Shown one piece after another: positions 13,247-31,375 of a stretch of DNA of 64,000 nt. The notes under the pieces are model-generated. The model was not told where the DNA came from, did not search any database, and saw only the letters and a program-made list of their open reading frames with translations. Position 1 is the first letter of the stretch. Each line of letters begins with the position of its first letter. This DNA is from Chrysomallon squamiferum (Eukaryota > Mollusca > Gastropoda > Neomphalida > Peltospiridae). The position numbers and the translations under genes were made by a program. Location: positions 12,307,980 to 12,371,979 of the forward strand of contig CM022669.1 in NCBI GenBank assembly GCA_012295275.1. The letters run 5' to 3'.

Positions 13247-14772
13247 TTCATCATTAATATCTATAAACAGTTATGTTATATCAGACAACACGATATGATT
13301 GCAACTATTGCTCGTGTTACTATTACTGTTTTATTACTACTGCTACTATGCAACTATTACCACCATGTCACTTCTAATACTACTATTACTGCTGCTAATA
13401 ATAAAAACAAAACAAGAGTAGATGAAGCAGTAATAGAAGCATTAATAACAGAAATATCTGTAATAGTAATATTAGTTATACTAGGAAAAGTGAAAGTGGT
13501 TATGGTATGATAAGAGTAGAGGTCGGAAGAAATAACAGTAACAGTAGTTATTATTAATAATAATATTTTTTTTTTTTGTAGTTGTAGTAGTAATAAAAGT
13601 GGTAATAATTATAATACGATAGCAGTGGTAGTAATGGAAGAATTAATGGTAGCAGTGCTTGTAACAGGAATGTTATTTGCAGGAGCAGTAGTACTTCCAG
13701 TAGGACGGTAATCCCAGCGGCAGTGATAGGAAGTATTATTATATACCACTTATGAAATAATAAGACATAACGGAGACACCTTGGAGTCTGTGTTGTTAGA
13801 AGTGAATAAATAATAGATAAATCATAAATCAATAAATTAATAAAAATAAAAAAATAAAAAAATAAAAAAATAAAAAAATAAATAAATAAAAAAAATGAAA
13901 TAAAGCAAAAAAATAAAAAAAAATTATTGGAAGCTAGACAAAGGACACCTGCACTGAAAACCCACTCTCGCGCTTGCGTATTAAATATCAGCGTGTATGA
14001 CGTAATGTCACAGTCAAATCGGTTAGTAACGGCAGTGATGCCCCTTCGCCTCCTTGAAGGTCGTGCAAATTAATGTAATTAGTTTATTACACGTGCAAAC
14101 ACTGTGACTCATAGGTGAGTCAGTATTTTATCGGTTTTTTCCTTAAATCGGAGATTCACGATTCAAAAATAACTCACACCAATCGGCTGTCTGATATTGG
14201 CAATGTGAAAACCTAACACATGTAGTTACACCACGAATTACATGTGACACGATAAAATATAAAATAAAATAAAATAAAATAAAATAAAATAAAAGAAATA
14301 AATATAGGGGAAAAGAAAAAAAGAAAGTAAAGAAACAATTATAGAAGGAAAAGAAATCTTCGACTACTGATACAATTACAATTTTAAATAATAATAATAC
14401 TTCGATTCTATCTTTTCTACTAAAAAAAAAAAAAAAAAAACCCACCAAAAAAAATCTGGTGATACAGCATGTGCATGTGCATACATATAAATGTCAGTGG
14501 TTACATATAATTAAGGGTATGAATGTGCTATGCTGAATATATGTCGGCTTTGCAGAATAATAACTATATTGATTTCTAGTAAATTATTATATCTGTATAG
14601 ACAAAAATAGCGATCATATGAATATGATGTAGTTTCTACCAGTAAGGATGTATATGTGGATGTACGTAAGTTAGAAAATCGAGTATGAGAGAAATGGTCT
14701 GAAGGAGTGGAAAGAGTTAGAGACAAGAAAAGACAGAGACAGACAAATAAATGAAAGAGAACAGGAAAGAGA

Positions 14773-14860
<88 letters not shown>

Positions 14861-16045
14861 GGTTTACTTTCATTTATCCAATGGACTTTTTACAGCTGTT
14901 ACTGCACACTCCAGTAAAACATTTTGTCAATATTGACATGGGAGGGCAGATGAACTTACTGGTTACAAGTTCTACCATTCATCGATTCCTTGTTCGTGTT
15001 ATTCGCGTGCCAGCTAATGTCCATTTTAATTCCTTTATGTCGACCAGTTTTAGAAGAAATCTCTAGAAATGTCGCTAATTTAATTTGCTACAAAGCACGG
15101 AATAATCAGCATTCTTTACATATCCCACACACATACAGGAAATCATTTATCCAGTTAATTTTATATAAAACAGTCAAACATGCAGCTATTAATATACTAT
15201 AAAAATTCGAAATAACTGTGCTTGGTTAATCTGCGATAAAGTACAAAATGAGCCTGCTGCTTAATGTGGTATAAAAATACGTAGTGTGTCAGCAAGTTAT
15301 CTTGGTAACACAACAATGAAAAAGCACAGAGATTGTTAATTAGACTGATTAAAAACGTGAAATAATTCAGAAAATTAATCTGCAATAAAAATTTGGTAGG
15401 AGACACGAAATTCTTCACCTAATATGTAATTTGGCACGTGTAACAAATTTTGAATATTTTAGATAGATAGTTCGTTTTAAAAGCAGAAAATGATTCAGCA
15501 AGTTTAATTTTGTAGGATACAAGAAGAAATAATTTGTCTATCTGTCTGTCTGTGTGTGTGTTGTGTATATATATATATATATATATTGAATGTATAATGT
15601 ATATATATATATATATGTCTTTTTCTGTTTCACTGTCTGTCTGGTTTTCGATGTCTCTATATGTCTGTTTTTCGATGTCTCTATATGTTTGTCTTTCGAT
15701 CTCTCTGTATATCTGGCTGTCGATCTGTCTGTATATGCTCTGATCTCAGTTTTAATATTAATTCTAAATTCTGTGATGAAGAGATGAAGGCATAACTCTA
15801 ACATGAAATTAAAATTAATGTTGCTTGTAAGACTGAGCTATCATTTTAATTACACTGCCTGCCGTAGAAAAGTGAAGTCATCAAACTAAAATAAATTTAT
15901 TGTACAGTTAAGTCGTTGCCTTGTAGCTGAATTAGTTTCTTTTTTCTGGAAAGCAACGTTCAGATGGCGTCTTTAATCGATATTTTGTCAAAAGGAAAAA
16001 GAGAAAATGTAAAACAGAAATGTAATTTGCTCGAAATAGCAACAG

Positions 16046-16078
<33 letters not shown>

Positions 16079-16243
16079 GAAGCAGAATAAAATGAGATAA
16101 TTTTAGAATTAAAAGATAATAACAGAAAGAAGAAGTAGAAAAAAAACCCTGTGAAATTATGGTTATTTTGTTTGACAGGTTATAGTATATAAAAGTATCG
16201 GATTATTTGTTCGTGAATTAAACTAACTGTAATCTCAACTCAA

Positions 16244-16278
<35 letters not shown>

Positions 16279-16280
16279 GC

Positions 16281-16323
<43 letters not shown>

Positions 16324-16425
16324 TGAAAAAATAACGGACGATCCTTATACATGCAAACTGTCAAATTTTTAAGAGAAAATTGTATACAAATCTTTTTATT
16401 TCATTTACTTTAAAAAGACACCTTC

Positions 16426-16465
<40 letters not shown>

Positions 16466-17080
16466 AATATCCTCTCACATTTTTACACAAAATAAAACAA
16501 AAAAAAACAAACAAAACCCAAACTAAAAATACGAAAACAGAAAACAAGAAGAAAATTAAAGACAGAAGTGAAAACTACTGAAATGCTACTCATTCTGTAT
16601 TTCGTAACGGCGAAATTAGTGATTTCATGGTTAATAATAATAATAATAATAAAAATGGTTATGACGTCATTTTGAAATTCGGATTGATTTTGTTTCATTT
16701 ATAAAAGTACGGTTTAACACACACACACACACACACACAAAATAAAAATAACAAAACAAACAAAAACAAACTAAAAATACGAAAACAGAAAACAAGAAGA
16801 TCAAGACAATACAAACTGGTTTCAAGTTAATAATCGACGTAACAAAAATTGCTTGTTACTTTACGGTTTCATTTTAAATATTTCAAGATAGGCTTTTATT
16901 TGATTGCGCTTTTGATTATTTTTAAATTAAATTCAACGACAATAACGTATTTGCCAAACATTTCCCCACCTGTTTTAAATTTCAGGATAAACCTTTTATT
17001 CCTCTGCTTCAGGCAGAGAATTACATTAATCCTATTATCACTCCCTGCAGGTTTTTAAATGCCAGATGCATTGGGTGACC
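12386..17080. other. Intergenic DNA rich in trinucleotide and A-rich repeats
   Basis: Holds (CAT)n at 13199-13244, mixed ACT/TTA trinucleotides at 13130-13560, AAAT-type repeats near 13840-13930, (AAAAT)n near 14256-14294, (GA)n at 14777-14857, poly-A 16048-16073, (CAA)n(AAT)n 16246-16322 and (AC)n near 16433 and 16717. A TGACGTCA lies at 16662. The open frame at 12731-13060 lies in more balanced sequence but shows no family features. Confidence 0.6.
14777..14857 (+). repeat. (GA)n microsatellite
   Basis: About 40 uninterrupted GA units, preceded by imperfect GA-rich sequence from about 14700. Confidence 0.97.
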
Positions 17081-17901
17081 ATTTTACAGAACAATGTTCG
17101 TGTTACACTTTCAACATCGCGCTCATTTGAAACTCTTTTATTGATCGGAGACGACCGATGCGAAAAGCCAGCTAGCCGTCACACCTCCTCGGCGAAATTA
17201 TGACGAAAATAACTGGATAACAAAAATTAACACGTACTACATAAACGCGAATCTAAGTGCGCTACACACGAACACGTGCTAGTGACAGGCAACTGACAAC
17301 TGGCATGGGGCTATCGACATAACGAATTCGAATTTTTTTTTTTTTTTTTTTTTTTTTTACATCAGTTTACTCGAAATTGATACAGCGCCTGCTATCGACG
17401 CCGAAAATCTACGCTAGCAGACGACAACAGACGGAAAGAAAAGCAGTGTAATTTATGGAACGTCTGAAATGGAAATCCGTTATCTCTAGCCGCCACGTAA
17501 TCACCAACGTTTCAACAGGACAGATTTAATATCTGAACGAAAGAATGAGTCGACTGCCCGCCTGTATCACTCCTCCGTGACGTCTGCTTTATCTGGCTGT
17601 GACCCAAATTCCGTAACACAGTCAGCGAAGTTAGCTACAGAGGATAGTAGAGTAGTGCACATCTCCTAGGCGGACACGAAACAAAGAAGACTTATTATTC
17701 TAAAGCTCCTTTCATTCTCCCTCTCCGAGTTTCTTTTGTGTCCGTAGTAGTCAGTGAATATTTACTTAATGTACCGAGGGATTTGTTCGTTCAATATGCA
17801 GGAAGCCGTTTGTGCTCGGGATGTTTTATATCGGTTGCGTACTGCTTACGAAGATATTTGATTACTGAGAACACAAAACGACTGGCGAAAGAAAACAGCC
17901 G
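17081..17901 (+). promoter_or_regulatory. Candidate promoter and non-coding first exon ending in a strong donor
   Basis: This patch is visibly richer in G and C, including CpG, than its surroundings. It ends in AACAGCCG|GTGAGTAA at 17901, a good splice donor. No long frame is open through it, so it would be a 5' UTR exon. The next supported + strand gene is the LicD gene 18 kb downstream, so the link is speculative. Confidence 0.25.
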
Positions 17902-20900
17902 GTGAGTAATCTCTTAGTGTAGTGTGGGAGAATATTTATTTTTATATATATATATATAGCAGGTTTCGGTGGATTTTTTTTTTTTTTTTTTAAAAATTTA
18001 TTTAATGTTTAATTAATTAATTTTAAAACTATTATTTACACATCACAAATCCCCCAAAATTCTGAACTAAATCCACGGAAGTATTTTTTTTTTTTTTTTT
18101 ATTTAAACTTTCCAGTGCTTTTCTGTTGTGTATTTTAAGATCCTACTTCAGCCTCTGTTTATCAGGATGACATGAATTTTATTATAAAGTCTCTGGTAGA
18201 AAATAAGGAAGAATGTTAAGAATGCAGCTAGCTGTATAACATTATCTAAAGTTCAACTATTTTAGACTGTATTTTTATCAGAGTGTCAGCAGTGAAAAAT
18301 TACGTGTATTTTTTTTGGAGTAAAAAAAAAATCATAAATAAAATGTTAAAAATGCACAACATTACGCATTAAACTTCTCTGCTTATCAACGCACGCACGC
18401 ACGCAGTCACGGACACACATAATTGTCATATGTGGATAATTACATACATACATAATAGCGTTATGTTTTTTATTTGTTTGTGTATGTTATATATTTATGT
18501 ATGTGCATGTGTGTGTGTTATATATATGTATGTATTTATTTTGTATGTATATATCAAAAATATAAATAAACATGCACACAGAGATAATTTAAATAGGAGA
18601 TAGAAACATGCATGTGAAACACGTACACCCATCCATCCATATAAAACAATTTACCAATTCATATTTTAAACAACAGCTGTGTGTCATATAAAATATCCAT
18701 ACACGTAAATCAACTAAAAATGCATGGAAATTATTTTTCTGTTGCAAATGCAACATCTGGAACGAGTACCTTGATCATTTATTTAATCCAATGATTCATT
18801 TTATTTTTGTATATTGCTATAGGCAAAGTAGCAGCTTTTCTTTCTTTACCAGTTAAAAATAGATGTTACTGAAGTTTAATTATGATGGTACTGAAACGTA
18901 TATTGTATGCTCTGACATTGTTCTTTTATTTGCTATAGCTGACAATTCTTTTATAATAATAATAGATGACAATAAAAAGATGACTAAAGGCTTCCCTCTT
19001 CCATTTTTCCCTTTTTTAACGGTAATATCGTGTTGTTCTCCGAAATAAAAAGTAAACGATGAAAAACTGATTAAATTGTTTAAACGTTGAACTACCAATG
19101 CCGGATTTAGTCATAAACTAAACAAGCTACAATTCAGAGCTTCACAATTAGCAGGGGGCTCAAGAAATAAATATGCCGAAAAAGTTCAGTATAAATATTT
19201 TGACACAGAAAACGTTTCTTTTTTAAATTTAAATTTATGTAAAAAAAAAAAATTTTATCAAAAGGTTTCCAAAATTTAGGTACATTAGGGATTCATAATG
19301 TCTAAACGCGACACTGCCGAACAAGAACCTCTTGAATGATAACTTTTTTTTTATTCTTTTCTATTTATTTTTCATTCTGTTTGCTTGGACCAGCACATGC
19401 AATTAATGAAAAAAGGAAAAAAAGTATCGATATTGTGCAATCTCTTTAGCATTTCAGATTTGTGAATAAGACACGCATTACATTTATTCCTTTTTATGAC
19501 TCTTAGTCAGGTAAGAAATGTAATGCATACTTCAAGGTTGGCAACGTTTACGATTGAAAGACATTATGCAGTTTTTTAAGTTATATTTCAAAATAATTCA
19601 CAACAGCTTTCTTCATTTTTGTTAGGCATTATTACCGCTGAAGATTCACACACGTATGCACAAACATACAGACACGCCCGTACATGTAAGTCCATTACTC
19701 TTTGTGACTGTCATGTTTTAGCGACAATACTGTTTAAAACACATGTACCTTTACAATTAATACAACAACATCAATGAAGTACAATAGCAACAGAAATAAT
19801 AAAGAAATTGTGTGGCTAAATGAATAAACAGATTTCTTAATAGGCAAGACAAAACCAGCAAACTGTAAAAAGGAGGTCCATACCGCGCTATTATTTGTGC
19901 AGTTCGTAATAAATGTTAGCTGGATACGAAGGCTGAGTATGTACATACAAATGTCTAAAGCTTATCCAAGACAAAACATGTATAAAACATTACCTATGTA
20001 TAATTCAAGATAAATAAAAAAGGACTTTGAACTAGAAATGTTAAACAAAACACACCCACATATACATTTATGCATTTTTATATATATATATTTTTTTATA
20101 TTTCTGCCTGTTGAAATAGTTAACGAAATAGCCTTAGGGTTGAGTTACGTACAAGCTTCCTTGATACTTCGCCGCAGAAACTGTCACATTTATATACTCA
20201 CTAATTATTTGTAATGCTAATTTAAATGATCTTATAGGGGTTTGTTCAGACCGTCTTTACTTTTGTTTTCTTTTTACCGTTGACAGTATCATCCTAATCA
20301 AAAATATTATATATATATACATACATAAACAGACACATACACACATACACAGTTTTGTGTGTTTGTTAGCGTGCTTCTTGCATTATGTGAGAGAGTGTAT
20401 GGTTTTAATTACATATCATTATTTCTACCTATTACGGTACATAACCCGTACGAATGCACCTTTTGTTTTACATTATCTTTGTCTACATTATGTGTGTATA
20501 TAGGTTATCAGAGTTTAATTTCAAATCAGAAACTGGGTTAATGCCGGAATAATGGAAAGTTCAGTGACAGCGAAAAAGCTTTTCAGGTTTGCGCGGACCG
20601 GCCGAGTTCATGTCAACCTGAATGCGATGTTAACAAGAGCAGCTAACACCGGCTGATCTTCATTAACCACCCAGGTTATTACGTGTCTTGTATCATGCAA
20701 TTAAAATGCAACGTTTTTGTTCTTCTTTCCTCTGGTTCTGAATGCAGTATTACAAAATTTGTGAATTTGTGATTTAGGAGAAACGAAATCAGTATACACA
20801 TTTAACAACGCCTCAGCAGTATGTTGATATTAATAATGACTGATTGATTAGTTGTGTGACTTCTTCGTTTGCAGTATGCAGTGACAGAATGACAGATGAC

Positions 20901-21560
20901 TGCACTGTCCGTCGTATGTATCTGTCTCGTTGTGAAGCACTGGTTGGAACGAGTTATAGTAGTTCGTAGGGCGTCCCAGTAAGAAAGATTATATCAAAAT
21001 ATATGCAAATATTGTGGATTATAATAAATAAATAAATGAATAAATAAGTAATAGCTAGATAGACAGATGATAGATAGATAAATAACTTAATAAATAAATA
21101 AATAAGACGATGATAATAATACAGTCAGTAGCTAAATTATACGTATCCAAATATAACAAACCCAAATTTGAAAACAGTATTTTCCAAAACATAATACATA
21201 ATTTTTTTTAACTAAATCATATATTAACTAATATGCTAGTTTAATAAAAAAAAAAAAAAAAAAAAAAGTCCTTATTCTCAGACCTACGTATGCCTAAACA
21301 GTGCAGCTGGTGCCTGGATGCGTTCTCAGAACCTAACAATTTTAATAGCAACCGCATAGCCATTTTGCCACCTTAATGACAAATTATGAATCCTATCTTG
21401 ATGTTTTCTGCTCTAAGCAAAGCTATATTGCAACATGGAACCAGATCTCCCGTCGTTTTCATGAAAACTTTATTAGGTACGAGCACGAAAATAATTTGAA
21501 CAAATCGGCAGACTCGATGAAATTGAAGTAATTACCAACATCGATTATTGTTCTTCTTTC

Positions 21561-21591
<31 letters not shown>

Positions 21592-22736
21592 AATTTCGTA
21601 ATCTGAATTCAATAATCACAGTGGCGTGACGATGTATTGAGCGTAACTACAATTACCGTATCAGCGGCAACTAAACTTTTCGGATATTAATAATTGCATA
21701 AATAATTCAAGACTTTAAAATCACCGTGGAATAACGATAAAGGAATGAATGATCGAATGAATATTTGTTTTTGACACCTCGGCGCATTCTAGCGCTGACT
21801 GTTATTAGATGTCACTCGTACAGTTCTACTATAACAACGAAATGAAACAGGAAATCCGAAGCCATTGCTTATCGATTAGCAGTAATGGATATTTTTGCAC
21901 GCACTTTTTCAGTAGCTAATAAAGAACATACCACAGCCTTTGATTAAATCTGTGATGGAGCAATAGTTGGACAGGGAAATAGCCTAACAAGCACAACAAA
22001 GGGGGAATTGATCATGTGATCTGCTACACCTCAGGCCGCCGCTCTAACCACATACCTTCCAGACGGTATCGAGATTTCGTAGAGCGTTTGAAGAAAACGA
22101 AGATTCCAGCTAATGTCTCTAAAGAGATAAAATTGATGACAGTTCTTTATGGAATCGATATTAGTTAATTTGGGACTTCTGGGCAACAGAACAGGTCATC
22201 TCCGTACAAGAAAACTGGTTCGTTTGAAACCCTTCAGCAAATGTTGTGAAACAGATCGAAATACCAAGTCCTTAGATATAAATGAGTAGAAGTAGAAAAG
22301 TCATTTCTTACCAGTTTTAATGCTATTCTGTCTGTATATCTATTGGTCCACGTTTTTTTTTTTTTTTTCTTTCTTTATTTTTTTTTTTTATAACTGTACG
22401 TTTATGAAAATTAAAATATATGTATACATTACATTTTATATAATGCTAAAAATTTTTTAAAAAAATCCTGTTGAAAGAAAATATGACATCCCAGATTTGT
22501 TCAACAACATCGCCATTTTGTCATCCACTGTTGGAAATAATAATGTTATTTTACAGGGGCTAACAAAGACAGTAATAATATAGATTGCTTTACCTGTTTT
22601 TTTTTTTTTTTTTTATTTCACCGAGTTCTCAGCTACGTTGTTGCAAATATAATATTGATATATATTTTTATAATCTTCAAGAGTCTTAACTTTGAGAGAG
22701 AAAGTTATTGATAAACTTACAGAGAAAGAGCGAGCG

Positions 22737-22738
<2 letters not shown>
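17902..22738. other. AT-rich intergenic DNA
   Basis: No supported gene. Contains poly-T/poly-A tracts (17977, 18087, 21247, 22353), (TA)n runs and short (ATT)n near 21562. Patches at 20560-20700 and 21270-22260 are less AT-biased and probably unique sequence, but I recognise nothing in them. Confidence 0.55.

Positions 22739-22814
<76 letters not shown>
22739..22814 (+). repeat. (GA)n microsatellite, left of the pogo-like MITE
   Basis: About 38 GA units followed by TGTGTGTG and ATATATA, where the MITE is inserted. Confidence 0.97.
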
Positions 22815-22816
<2 letters not shown>

Positions 22817-22833
22817 TGTGTGAAATATATATA

Positions 22834-23513
22834 CAGTATACCCTCACCTATTCGCGGTTCCCCATTCGCGGCCCCGTATATTCGCGGGTTAGGCTCTTAA
22901 CCCTATCGCATTGTATGCTGGTATACCAGGCGAGCGTCATAACGTCATAAAAACAAATGCTCGGTAAACCGCACAAACAATATCAAATTTTTTCAATTAT
23001 TATTGCAATACAGTACGTATTTTTTTTATAAATGCATACACTGTATATACAGTGCATATTTTTTGTGACCGTGTATTAATAATGTTTTTAATTGCACTGT
23101 ATTTATCTGTCTGTTTTGCCTTTAAATTTGTTCCACTTTCTGTCAATTCTAATACATATGTTGTACGCATAGAAAATGACTTTACGGTGCAGTAATACAG
23201 TATGGGTAACTTTGCTATGCGGTGTTACTGTCCTCCTGTACTTACGTTTCTTTCTGATTAAAATATTGTTTCAGTACAAAATTAAAATGTGTTTACATTA
23301 TCATTACTACATTAGTGAAATACATAACTGCATGCAATATTACTTTATTACTGTATTAATGAGTAAGAGTGTCTTTAGAAAGTGTTTGGGAAGCATTTAG
23401 TACCGTATATAATCTCATAATAGACGTTTTAAAACTGCATCCAATAATCGCGGTTTTTCGCTATTCGCGGTGGGGTAAAGAACGTAACCCCCGCGAATAG
23501 CGAGGGAATACTG
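22834..23513 (+). mobile_element. Pogo/Tigger-like MITE, copy 1 (complete, TA target duplication)
   Basis: A 680-bp element flanked by TA (22832-22833 and 23514-23515). The left end reads CAGTATACCCTCACCTATTC. The right end, reverse-complemented, reads CAGTATTCCCTCGCTATTCG, giving imperfect terminal inverted repeats. ATTCGCGG-type motifs recur three times inside the left end. The right end is itself a near-palindrome around a TAAAGAACGTA centre. TA duplication and CAGTA-type ends are typical of pogo/Tigger members of the Tc1/mariner superfamily. A 74-codon open frame inside (23176-23400) has no transposase features, so the element looks non-autonomous. It is more than 90% alike by eye to the copy at 59.1 kb, with a deletion of about 22 bases near 23095. 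Confidence 0.85.
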
Positions 23514-27604
<4,091 letters not shown>

Positions 27605-27845
27605 TACAAGCACACACATACACACTTGTATATAGCCTATCATTATTCGGTAGAGTTTTGAACTTTTTGTTTTCAAACGTGTGTTTCCATGATGATTTAC
27701 CTATTTAATCAAAACATAAAACTATCGTGCATTTTACACAGCTCAGACAATGTTCACACATATATTACGGCCATGTGATCCAAGTTTGTTATTGTTTTAG
27801 TTATAAAGCTGCAGACAATTTTAATGAACGAAAGGTGTAATCTAA
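27605..27845 (+). repeat. Dispersed repeat, copy A
   Basis: Matches 31098-31375 in the same orientation, about 75% by eye. Shared landmarks in order: ACATACACACTT, TATCATT, TTTGTTTTCAAA, GTTTCCATGAT, AAAACATAAAAC, GTGCATT, CTCAGACAATGTTCACA, ATGTGATCCAAG, TTGTTTTAGTTATAAAG. No coding frame is conserved. Confidence 0.75.
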
Positions 27846-30082
27846 CCTTTCATAATTGCGGTAAGACGTAGAGCCGTATCTGGCTGCAACTCTGATAAGC
27901 AGTAATTATCATGTTTGGAATATACAGTAATTAGTCGCTACATACAGGCATGAATCTTTGTCTCATTTGAAATAAAGAAATTGTCGTCTGGGAAAAAAAA
28001 TAATCTGAAAATAGCATCATTATAAGCTTTAACAGTTCACCATTTGATACCGTTTAACCTTTTGCTCTTCTCCACTCCATCTCGTTAATTATGCAAAAAT
28101 ATTTCAGTATCTCCAGTGTATTAAAATGGAATGATATGTTATCGTATGCATCAGGTGAGGTCACTTCAGCTCAGAACATAATAACGAGGCCAATGATTCA
28201 TTGCTACAGGTAACTTAATATGATCGCATTCGGTCTCACCTCTTTGGTAGGTGAATGAGAACATGAAATGCGACAAGTCGCCCAGAGGTATGTCTGTTAC
28301 GTTAAATTGTACATCAGGAAGTACAACACAACTTCTAGTGAGAACATGAAGTGTCGGTTGATAATGCTTAAAATTTACTACATGTTGTTCTTGTTCATAT
28401 TTTTAGTTTTAATCAAGACTGAAATGTATTTTTGACATCGTTATGTGTAGTAAATAGAACCGAATTCCAAATGTGACACTACTAATGTAATATAATTGAT
28501 CAGTTTTGCGGCACGCTGTATTTTTCAAATACAAATTTTCTGCGATATTTCACAGCTTCAGCGAGTGATTTTAGTGAATAATATTAAAGGAAATGAAACT
28601 GACAGTAAAACTAATTGTCTGAATTATGTGTTAAAGTTACCATCTGTGGAATATTTTAAATATAATATTACAAGCATTCGTCAGCTTTTGTTTCTTTCAA
28701 GTTCAACTACGTATTCCACTGATAAGAGGGCAAGTACGGCTTTGGGATGTGACGTCCTTTGACGTAGTACGGAGACAAATATTGTCTGCAGTATTACTGG
28801 TGTATGACTTGTGACCTGGGGACTTTTGTTTACAGTATAGCGAATTAAAGAAAACACAAGGTCAGTCTTATAGCGAGCGAGTTCGTGGCTAAGAAATCAG
28901 GATTGTTTGATAAATAGGTAGCTTCTCATCGGGTAGAGTTTCGTGAATATATAGAGTTTCGGGAATTGTTGATCATACAGGACGTTGAAGTAGTTACCAG
29001 TTAGCTTGCATATTCCACATTCTAGAGGATCTGGATATCAAAACAACTGAGGATTCAGGCATAGTTCACAAAGCTCAGGCGGTACAGGGTAGTTCGTTCT
29101 ACGCAACAGAAGGAACTGAGGAATTGTGAACCAGCTTTTTCCAGGGAAAGTAAGTATCGTGGAGGATCATCTAGTTGGAACAGTTGGTCAGGCAAGGACG
29201 GCATTTGCTGGGATGAGTAAGTGTAACTCTTTGTTATCAGCAATTGCAGGCACTGTTATAGGGACAACCATCTCATCGGTGACTGTTTTAAAAGAAAACG
29301 CGACATTTGCCCGAATGCGGCGGTTTTATTTCCTACTTCTAGAGGAGAGGAAATATCCCTTTTGAGGCGTGCCGTGTGTGTGTGTGTGCGTGACGGAAGA
29401 ATGTTTTTATCTTCCGCCGGTGAAATATCACTTCTGTCATGACTGTTGATTCGGTCTGCCGAATCCACAAAAAAGCCACGAATTCCCCTGGGCAGGAGGG
29501 GTCTGGGTGGTCAGAGGCGTGTCGTGACAAGCGGGATTAATTACCGCCTCTGCAGCAATAGATAATGTTACTGGCTTTTGTTTCGCAGAATGCTCTGGCG
29601 TCTAGCGGCAAGGATCGAACCGCGTTAACGAATAAAAGATCGGAGTTTTTTTTTGTTGTTTTTTTTATTTGGGAAGAAATGTGGAACGGTTGCTGTCCTT
29701 TGTAAGAGTTCAGGCTGGACCTGGATAACTACTTATATATATATATATATATATAATTTACATATACACAGCTCTGTTCCAGAAATTTCACATCTTAATG
29801 CCCATTTGTTTTGATTAGCAAATGGTACTGACGGTTTAACATCACACAGACTGCGGGAGACGTCGATAAACACCCACAACTGAATGATTAACATTTAACG
29901 GCCTTTCTTTTTTTTTTTCTTTTTTCTTGTAAACATATAATTCGTATATCCACACACATTATTCGTTAAATTAAGCACGTATGTTTTTATGATTAAACAT
30001 CGAAATACCTATACTGTATTATTTCTGTGTATATTAACGATGGAGACAGTAGCTGTAAACAAGTTTTTTTACGAAGTAGAAA
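27846..30082. other. Less AT-rich intergenic sequence, no supported gene
   Basis: From 28060 to 29640 the composition is more balanced. Frames at 28496-28762 and 29126-29365 lack family features. A donor-like GAAA|GTAAGTA is at 29147, so a non-coding exon is possible. Confidence 0.45.
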
Positions 30083-30763
<681 letters not shown>

Positions 30764-30941
30764 TCACTATATTAGTTCAAAGAAAGTTGCCGTTCTAATT
30801 TCTATGTCTTACTTTAACTGTGTTCAACTCGTGTTCTTTAGGGTTTCAACTCGGGACAGATGTCGGAGTGTACGGAAAGCTTTATCATTTTTCTTTTCTA
30901 ATCTCAGCGTAGCAGATGTCCTATTAATGTAGAAGCAGGAA

Positions 30942-30981
<40 letters not shown>

Positions 30982-31097
30982 TACATTTAAACGAAACAAA
31001 AACAAAAAATATGAAAAAGTGGAGGTTAGAAGATAAAACGTTTTAAATTCCGTTTTCATTTTATTTTATTTTATTTTGGTGTAACTAAATACAAAAG

Positions 31098-31375
31098 CAT
31101 ACATGCGTGCATATATACAGGTATACAAATACTCACAAACATACACACTTATACTATCATTTTTCAGCAGTTTTTTAAACTCTTTGTTTTCAAATGTTTG
31201 TTTCCATGATCATTTCTCTATTTAAACAAAACATAAAACCGTCGTGCATTGTACACACCTCAGACAATGTTCACATACATTACGGTTATGTGATCCAAGC
31301 TTTTTTTTTTTTTTTTTTTTTAAATTGTTTTAGTTATAAAGTTACAGATTATTTAAATGAAGAAAAGTGTAAAGG
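31098..31375 (+). repeat. Dispersed repeat, copy B
   Basis: Partner of 27605-27845, carrying the same ordered landmarks plus an extra poly-T tract (about 31302-31321) after ATGTGATCCAAG. The two copies lie 3.5 kb apart on the same strand. Confidence 0.75.

Noticed and set aside
23176-23400. A 74-codon frame conserved in both pogo-like MITE copies
   Set aside because: Conservation follows from recent copying of the whole element. The frame has no transposase or DNA-binding features and is not distinguished from flanking element sequence.
29612-29621. GGATCGAACC, reverse complement of a tRNA B-box-like GGTTCGATCC
   Set aside because: The flanking bases do not form a T stem, and no A box or acceptor stem is present, so it is neither a tRNA nor a convincing tRNA-derived SINE.
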